A stretch of DNA of 28,332 bases, taken from Larix sibirica (taxonomy: Eukaryota; Streptophyta; Pinopsida; Pinales; Pinaceae). This document shows positions 22,717-28,332 of this stretch, one piece after another. The stretch spans positions 9,841 through 38,172 of the forward strand of contig NWUY0304322646.1 in the NCBI GenBank assembly GCA_004151065.3, given 5' to 3'. Both the position numbers and the translations under genes were made by a program. The notes beneath the pieces were generated by a model, which was given only the letters and a program-made list of their open reading frames with translations, was not told where the DNA came from and ran no database searches. Every line of letters starts with the position of its first letter. Position 1 is the stretch's first letter.

Positions 22717-23104
22717 CCCTGGGAGAGCACGCCATCCCCTTTGTATGACTAGGAAGGCCTCTTATTTAGAGATCTGCCTTAGCGAACTTACCCCATATTA
22801 AATGTGTTAACATTCATCCGGGTAGACCGGGAACCTACCAGGTTGAAATAAGGGCGGGACAAAAACCCGAAAAATGCAATTAAATATAGAATAAATCGCT
22901 CAATGTAAGAATTCATCAGGTTTCGTAAAGTAATGAATAAAAATTAAGAAGGGTGCTAGACTACTGTTCTGGAAACCATAAGTCATTTTACCAACTTATT
23001 GCTTGCTTATGAGCAAATATATCCAAAACCTGGGTTGATGACCCCCGCGATAACGGGCGAAACCCTCCCTGGTATTTTGAAAATACGTCTGACAGAAATA
23101 TCCG

Positions 23105-24480
23105 ATGCTTTACTCAGCGAGTCCTTCTATTTTGACTTTTACCTTTACACATTTACATAATCCTACTTGTATCCTTTTTTTATTGCATCTTGAAATAAAC
23201 CCTTCTAATTTTTTATGTCCTCTTGGTCCACTGTTATTCTTTTTACTTGCTTGTTTGCCTTTGCCTCTTTATTTTCCACTTTACTACTTTATTATTTCCT
23301 TTTGCTTTTCATTTTCTTGGAGTACTATACATCTTTTTTATTGCTTAATTACTTGATTAACTACTTGTCTCTTGAGTAATTTGCCTCTTCTTTTTTACCC
23401 CATTGGCTACTATCTCTTGTTTTTGCTTCACCATGACCATCCTTATTGACTTCCATTTAGGTCTCATCTTATTATCTACATTTTGGTAGCCTCCTATAGC
23501 GAGAGGTATTACATTCCACCATTACCCCTAGGTCTCTGAGACTCTCCAAAAGAGGTCATCTTAGTTCTCCTTGACATCTCAGTTATTACACATATTAATC
23601 AATAGCACTCCATTGTAATCTTTCCCTCACCTAGGTTTTGGCCTTAGTGGGTCCATCTTCCACTTAAGTCTTTTTAGGTATAATTTTTGCCCCTTTATTT
23701 CCTTAGCATTACTTTGGTAGCATTACAACCTTATGCTTCATCACCTAGGTCTTGCCCTTAACAGGTTGTCATCCTTCATCTAGATCTACTTAGTTTTTTC
23801 TCCAAACTCTAGCTATTTTAGCATAGCTTGGGTAGCATTTCTTTTGCCTAACTATCTATATTACTTTTTCCCTTGTAGGTTATTCCTTCATTCCACCTAC
23901 ACCCCTTGTCAGCAGTAATCCCCAAAAGTTCTATTTTTATCGACTCATTTATCGACTCATTCGAAGTGGGTTCTTATCAGCCCACAACGTTTGTTAGCCA
24001 TGCATAAGAGTTTAATAGTGAACCTTTCTCTTTTCATTCTATCTACTCGCGCTACATAATAAGACTTTTGGTATCTCCAGTGCTGCCTCACCTAAGGTGT
24101 CCCCCAGGAGGACTTCAACATGTTGTAATTCCATAGATCCATCCTTATGCCCTCACATTTGCCTTTCAAGTATAAGACATTCTTATGTTGAACCTGATAT
24201 GAAACTAGTTTGATGCTAGTTTACTTGCACATATTCCATCTTTTTATTTTATATTAATAATTTTCCCTCCTCTTTTTTAGCTCCTCATCATGTCGGTCAC
24301 CCTTTACATTTTGCTTTCGCTTTTCATCTTTCAATTTTTGACTTGTAGGGTATCTTTGGTTTTGTTCCATTATATCTTGGCTTGGTCCTTTTGCTTCTGA
24401 CACTTCATGACCTTTTTGCTCTTTTTGCCTTAGCCTTATTCTTTGTTAACTTATTACTTCTTATTTTTATATCTAAGTGA
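23105..24480 (+). other. Pyrimidine-rich region upstream of the gag remnant
   Basis: The plus strand is strongly T- and C-rich over more than 1.3 kb, then changes to A/C-rich where the gag remnant begins. ATCGACTCATTT is duplicated in tandem near 23938. Frames such as 23105-23356 are hydrophobic only because of base composition. It may be the 5' untranslated region or a decayed LTR of the Ty3/gypsy element, but I cannot identify LTR ends or a primer-binding site. Confidence 0.35.
23630..23855 (+). repeat. Degenerate tandem repeat, period about 111 bp
   Basis: Unit 1 from about 23630 reads CACCTAGGTTTTGGCCTTA, then CCATCTTCCACTTAAGTCT, then TTAGCATTACTTTGGTAGCA. Unit 2 from about 23743 reads CACCTAGGTCTTGCCCTTA, then CATCCTTCATCTAGATCT, then TTAGCATAGCTTGGGTAGCA. 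A weaker third relative (CATTTTGGTAGCC) lies near 23480. The spacing and word order agree in both clear units. Confidence 0.75.
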
Positions 24481-25839
24481 CATCCCCTAGCCTGCCTTCA
24501 TACTACCATTATCTAAGACATCATTAACAAAATGATTGACTAACACCTAAACCATGTTGCATCCATTCTATCTAATGACCCAAATGACACCACTTCTCAG
24601 TTCTATAGATATCCTAATAATCCCAGCTAAATTTGTGACCACGCTATCAACTATTATTATGTTGACCTCCCTACCTATTGAGTCATAAGGTTATAACCCC
24701 ACATAGAGCCATGGACATGCCTCATGAGTGGGATGGAGATCTAGATTACTTTAGATCATATTACAGAGTAGGGTCCATCCTATATCCTGAACTTCCTTTA
24801 TTGTTACCCTAAGTTTGAATGCATTGCTACCTAGATCTCATTACCGGTCAATGACCAGAGTGCTTCCACCTATAATTCTTAGAGCCATGGATCTACTCCT
24901 CTCACCCAGCTTACAATCATAGCCATGGTTACACCTCCTACAACCATTTAGACTATCCTTATAATTGAGCTAATGGTGTCACCTTTCACCCAGCCTTTGC
25001 TCACTCCTAATAACAAAATTGTTCCATTTCAAAATAGCTTGCCACTTGAAATTAGGACACCTATGCATGCTAGCATCCCATTGTAGTCATCCATGGGCAC
25101 CATATAGTAAGGTCATTCTCTTAACACAAAACTTGTCCTTGGTCATTTGATATCCACTTACTCATCATTAGTTGGAATGCACTTACAACCTAGTACTTGT
25201 ATCCAGTTGTCCATCTCCTTGTAATCACAACCTAGAGTATAGCAGCATGTCATACCATAGTCCTCCTAGCCATCTCCATACCAGTAGTCACTCACTCAGC
25301 TTTCCCAATAAAGAAAAAACCGGGTTCCACCACGTAACTTGCAGGACCAATCATAACCCATCTAGACAGTGATTGAAAAATTGAATGCCATTATAATTGA
25401 GTTACTATAATAGCAGTATGTATAGTTTGAACCTATATTAGTGCACCCATAAAGGCACACCATCTAGTTGCAGCCCTTACAAGGCCTCATCACATAGTAG
25501 CTACTTACTCCAATAACTTACCCAACAACTAATTTTATTAACCCCACTATACCACCTTATCAGGGTACATATCTTACGATTAACCCCACCATTCCTACAA
25601 TGCTACATATAAATCCATACTAATATTATAAAGCTAGGACAAAATATTATAAAGCTAGGACAATCCCCTAGAAAACTCCATAGTAGGTGCTACCATGTTA
25701 ACAAATTTGATTACAGAACCCTAGGATTGTACCTCCTCTACCTGTGGTTCCACTAGTATAGCCAACAATTGTAGTAGCATAGCCTCCACTTGGACATATG
25801 ATTAGACCATACTTCATGATACCATTGCATCCAAAGATC

Positions 25840-26230
25840 CAAGTTGTTATATTACCACATTCCATACCTCAATATGATAAGATGGGAGATGTATAATAAC
25901 ATCTTGCCAAATTGACTAACATCTATCAAGACTTGAAAGACTATCCAAATGTCATGCCTAAAATATTCCCATACACACATTTAAGCATTGCTTTTAAGTG
26001 GTTCCAACATCTCTAAGAGAATTCCATTGTATTTTTAGCAGTTATGTGACTAGTTCCTTTCCATGTTATCCTTGCAGGATGATGATTCTCAGAGGTTATA
26101 TCCCTTATAAAAATATGCTAGGGAGATAAACTTTATACAATGTTTTTAGCCATTTTGTTCTAATGATATATGTCGAATTTTTATAGAAGCCTTATGTAGT
26201 TTAGCTAGAATGCTATAACAACCACACTTT
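25840..26230 (+). pseudogene. Gag capsid-like segment with in-frame stops
   Basis: This is the clearest part of the element. About 130 codons stay in one frame with roughly a dozen stops, many of them explicable as C-to-T or G-to-A changes in CAA, CGA or TGG codons. AFKWFQHL and ENSIVFLAVM fix the alignment to the Ty3/gypsy capsid domain. The lack of frameshifts but abundance of point stops suggests substitution-driven decay. Confidence 0.75.
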
Positions 26231-26707
26231 AACCCCCAAAGATGGAACGGAGAAGGTGTTAGGTTTGGAGGCATGTTTTACATAGATCATAACCTCATGT
26301 AGTATACTACAACATCCCTCCTTTCGAGGAAGGCACTACACTGATCATCCTAGACCACACGGTAACTACAACCATAATAGAAATGTTGTTGGAGATGGTG
26401 TAGTCGATGCTCCCTGTGCACCTCAAGTCAATGCTACCTGGTAAGTGAAAAAACTTCCTATTACACCACCATCACCACCTCAGTAATAAAAACCCCTTAG
26501 GATACTAGAGTGCAATAACCAAGTGATACCTCCGTGAACACCACTTACCACTCATGCTCCACCCATTTACTCCATTGCACCTCTAGTTACTACTCCATAA
26601 ACATTTTATACTCCTACACAACCTTGCCCTCCCTTTGGTCAAGCAAGCCTTTCCATTTAAAAACCATTTTAGACGCCTATGGAATTTACTAAGGCTATAT
26701 CCCATTA

Positions 26708-26870
26708 AGTATTGTGAATACCAACAGTATCAGTGATACAACACTGAGGAGTGTTACGCATATCACAAAGCCTAGCAAGATAAATAAGAGCAAAGTGGAG
26801 GAAAAAAAGGGCCTTCGCAGACTAAAAAAACTAGCTTAGGCATCTACCAAAAACCATTTCCATCATATAA
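26708..26870 (+). pseudogene. Gag C-terminal zinc-knuckle-like segment, broken
   Basis: The frame reads YCEYQQYQ, stop, YNTEECYAYHKA, stop, QDK, stop, EQSGGKKGP, and ends YQKPFPSYN. The CxxH-like start, T-E-E-C centre and NPFP-like ending follow the usual order in plant Ty3/gypsy Gag. The first His of the knuckle is Gln here and the usual Gly is a stop. It lies in a different frame from the capsid-like segment, so at least one indel separates them. Confidence 0.7.
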
Positions 26871-26875
26871 TTAGT

Positions 26876-27117
26876 AACTAGCCTCCATTCTCATGCTCAG
26901 CCTTCCATATTAATGTTAGTCAATGTACCTTAAGATATAGAATAAATAAATAAATAATTGAAACATCAATTTTATTCTAGAAGAATAAAGGGGTTGACAA
27001 GGGAGGGGAACACTATAGGCATCCCAAAAGAACTTATTGGGATAATCTATTAAAGGCTTTAGACACACCCTTTGTGAACATTGAGCAATCAATCAAATAT
27101 ATCTTTGGCCATCCACA
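26876..27117. other. Flank of the gag remnant, nothing recognised
   Basis: A short AAATAAATAAATAAATAA run lies at 26938-26956. No protease or RT motif of a Ty3/gypsy element follows the gag end, so the element seems to stop or break here. Confidence 0.4.
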
Positions 27118-27297
27118 ATGCAAGAAATAAGAAACAACTTTTATATACAGCCCGCACATGAAGTCATGGAAGCCTACTTGAGGGATAATGTCCACACTAT
27201 TGAGGATCGCTATGTTGAACCTCTATGTAAAAAGCCCATAGACAAATTATATTCAAGGGAATATTTTGTTGAAGGACAAAATTTCATTGTACACTAA
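27118..27297 (+). CDS. Hypothetical 59-residue frame, unknown
   Basis: An ATG-started frame gives a charged, globular-looking peptide (for example MEAYLRDNVHTIEDRYVEPL and YSREYFVEGQNFIVH). The same frame continues past the TAA with only two more stops over about 45 codons, including ADPHYAIWLGRTEGNV and TYKIVVQWWKSAGTSREKRA. A once-longer protein with a few nonsense changes would fit. I do not recognise the family. Its position next to the gag remnant suggests either a retroelement-borne piece or nuclear sequence carried along with it. Confidence 0.3.
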   Translation: MQEIRNNFYIQPAHEVMEAYLRDNVHTIEDRYVEPLCKKPIDKLYSREYFVEGQNFIVH

Positions 27298-28332
27298 GCA
27301 GACCCGCATTATGCAATATGGTTGGGTAGGACAGAGGGCAATGTCTAAAGATATTCAGATGTTGTTGCTGGAACATACAAGATAGTGGTTCAGTGGTGGA
27401 AGTCTGCAGGAACATCAAGAGAAAAAAGAGCTTTCATATAAAAACTTTTTGAAATAACTCAACAGCGGGTTGTTGGAACATAATAAATGACATCCATAAA
27501 TTCTGCGCTAAGCTTGTATAAATGACTTGCAATCAACTGATAGTTTGTTGCCCTAGTTACCAATTGTCTCCTCTGTGCATAAGTGTAGTCTTCAGTTTCC
27601 TTTATAGTAGTAAAGAACTTGACAATCTACTTAAACTGGTCCAGTATGGCCTCTACACAGAACAGGTCTATAAAAAATTAAGCTATCCTAATCCTAAGTC
27701 CTAAGACCACCTCATGTATACTTTAGGATATAGTTATTATCCAAAGTCTCATATACTTAGTTATGTGTTAGGGTCATGTTACTAATCTTCCCGATTAGGT
27801 ACCATTGATTGTTGTGCGGTGGTTATGATTATTGTACTATTTATAATACACCCTACGGCACAAAACCCATAGCGAAACACCTGATTTCATTTATGGCTTC
27901 AAAGAGATGATAATGAAGTGGAAAGACTTTCGGTAATTTTTTCTTATATGTAATATTGCATTCCTTTGCCCTGGTAGATCGAGGTGCAAAAAAGCCAGCT
28001 GAGCTGATGAATAAAGAGGATATCAAGGGGGTTTACCCGCACTTATTGGGGGCAGCGGGAAAGGGTTCGAAACGAACTAAAGACCGAAGGGTTTGAACTT
28101 AACGCTCACTCATTAATTTACTTATATTATATATTCCCACCCAACCGGGGCGGGATGAAATTGAGCAATAGTGAGTCAGCGGTCTAGAAACTGGGCTATC
28201 CATTATGCCACACCACGATATAGATAGACGCGCTTTGTGAGCCAAAACAAGAGAGAGACATGCTTTGAACTGAGAGAGAGATAAACGCATACACATTTTG
28301 CCTCTCCCTTATGGTCGAGCAGCTCCGCAACC
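27298..28332. other. Spacer, no genes recognised
   Basis: The continuation of the preceding frame fades near 27440. Beyond it short frames (27522-27704 plus, 28099-28296 minus) have no motif. The minus strand at 28175-28215 has a tRNA-like 5' half (GTGGCATAATGGATAGCC) without a matching anticodon or T arm. From about 27950 to the end the composition resembles mitochondrial spacer again, rather than retroelement DNA. Confidence 0.4.

Larger units (their letters stand above)
21909..23104. other. Spacer with hairpins and a repeated 15-mer
   Basis: No gene is recognised. ACGCACTAACCTATC occurs exactly twice, at 22407-22421 and 22581-22595. GGGCCAAAGTCCTTTAGCCC at 22362-22381 is an imperfect inverted repeat. 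Two neighbouring stems at 22671-22716 are listed separately. The composition resembles mitochondrial spacer or intron sequence, but I could not find a group II domain V or exon boundary. Confidence 0.45.
24480..26875 (+). mobile_element. Degraded Ty3/gypsy retrotransposon, gag region
   Basis: The plus strand can be read as a Gag polyprotein with many stops. Around 25740-25850 it is Pro/Gln/Val-rich (PTIVVA..PPLGHMIRPYF), as in plant Gag N-termini. At 25840-26230 a single frame gives PHSIPQYDKMGDV, a capsid-like stretch with AFKWFQHL and ENSIVFLAVM, and then LIKI, matching the Retrotrans_gag pattern of W-F followed by N-S-I-x-x-F-A. Near 26690 comes a PMEFTKA reading. At 26708-26800 it gives KYCEYQQYQ, stop, YNTEECYAYHKA, the degenerate Cys-His knuckle of plant gag ends. 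Protease, RT and integrase are not seen downstream, so the element is truncated or rearranged. It is nuclear in origin by family knowledge. The 5' boundary is uncertain. Confidence 0.75.

Overview
The window looks like gene-poor DNA from a large seed-plant mitochondrial genome, most likely a conifer or other gymnosperm. The main evidence is a broken piece of a mitochondrial-type rps12 gene (8594-8716, minus strand). It lies in a non-coding background full of short dispersed repeats, with degraded pieces of nuclear-type retrotransposons inserted. No intact conserved gene, rRNA or convincing tRNA is visible in 28.3 kb. Nuclear DNA carrying a mitochondrial insert cannot be excluded from this window alone, and the species call is inference.

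Layout. 1-2142: related short degenerate repeats. 2143-2529 (minus): an Ala/Pro/Val-rich open frame. 2530-4420: non-coding, with two GGGGAAGT hairpins and a 12-bp tandem repeat. About 4420-5195: an approximately 310-360 bp degenerate tandem repeat that runs up to a LINE remnant. 5195-6790 (plus): the 3' half of a plant L1-type LINE ORF2, with the region after the RT, an RVT-type zinc-binding segment and RNase H. 6790-8590: unassigned spacer. 8594-8716: the rps12 fragment. 8760-10680: spacer with a diverged repeat pair. 10684-11686 (minus): stop-poor frames with pyrimidine-ending codons, including a 148-codon frame with no ATG. 11690-11950: AT-rich repeats. 12720-13035 (plus): a second LINE RNase H fragment. 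13490-13745: a GC-rich patch with mutually exclusive hairpins. 13745-14330: more of the same motif family as at 10.7-11.7 kb.

14330-18450 is a distinct 4.1-kb segment. It has no reading frame of 60 codons on either strand and many short perfect palindromes. 18450-20840 is repeat-rich, with a 14-bp tandem array and several degenerate repeats. 21540-21908 (minus) is a LINE reverse-transcriptase fragment that has lost the motif A aspartate. 21909-23100 is unassigned and contains hairpins. 23100-24480 is pyrimidine-rich with a 111-bp degenerate tandem repeat. About 24480-26875 (plus) is a decayed Ty3/gypsy gag region ending in a recognisable zinc-knuckle-like segment. 26876-28332 is unassigned and holds one 59-codon frame of unknown origin.

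Nothing here works together as a pathway or operon. The picture is of intergenic mitochondrial DNA that has taken in nuclear retroelement sequence, broken up copies of its own genes and spread short repeats. The least explained elements are the 14.3-18.5 kb segment, the dispersed GGTATG-NN-ACTGG motif family with its open frames, and the tandem repeat that abuts the LINE.
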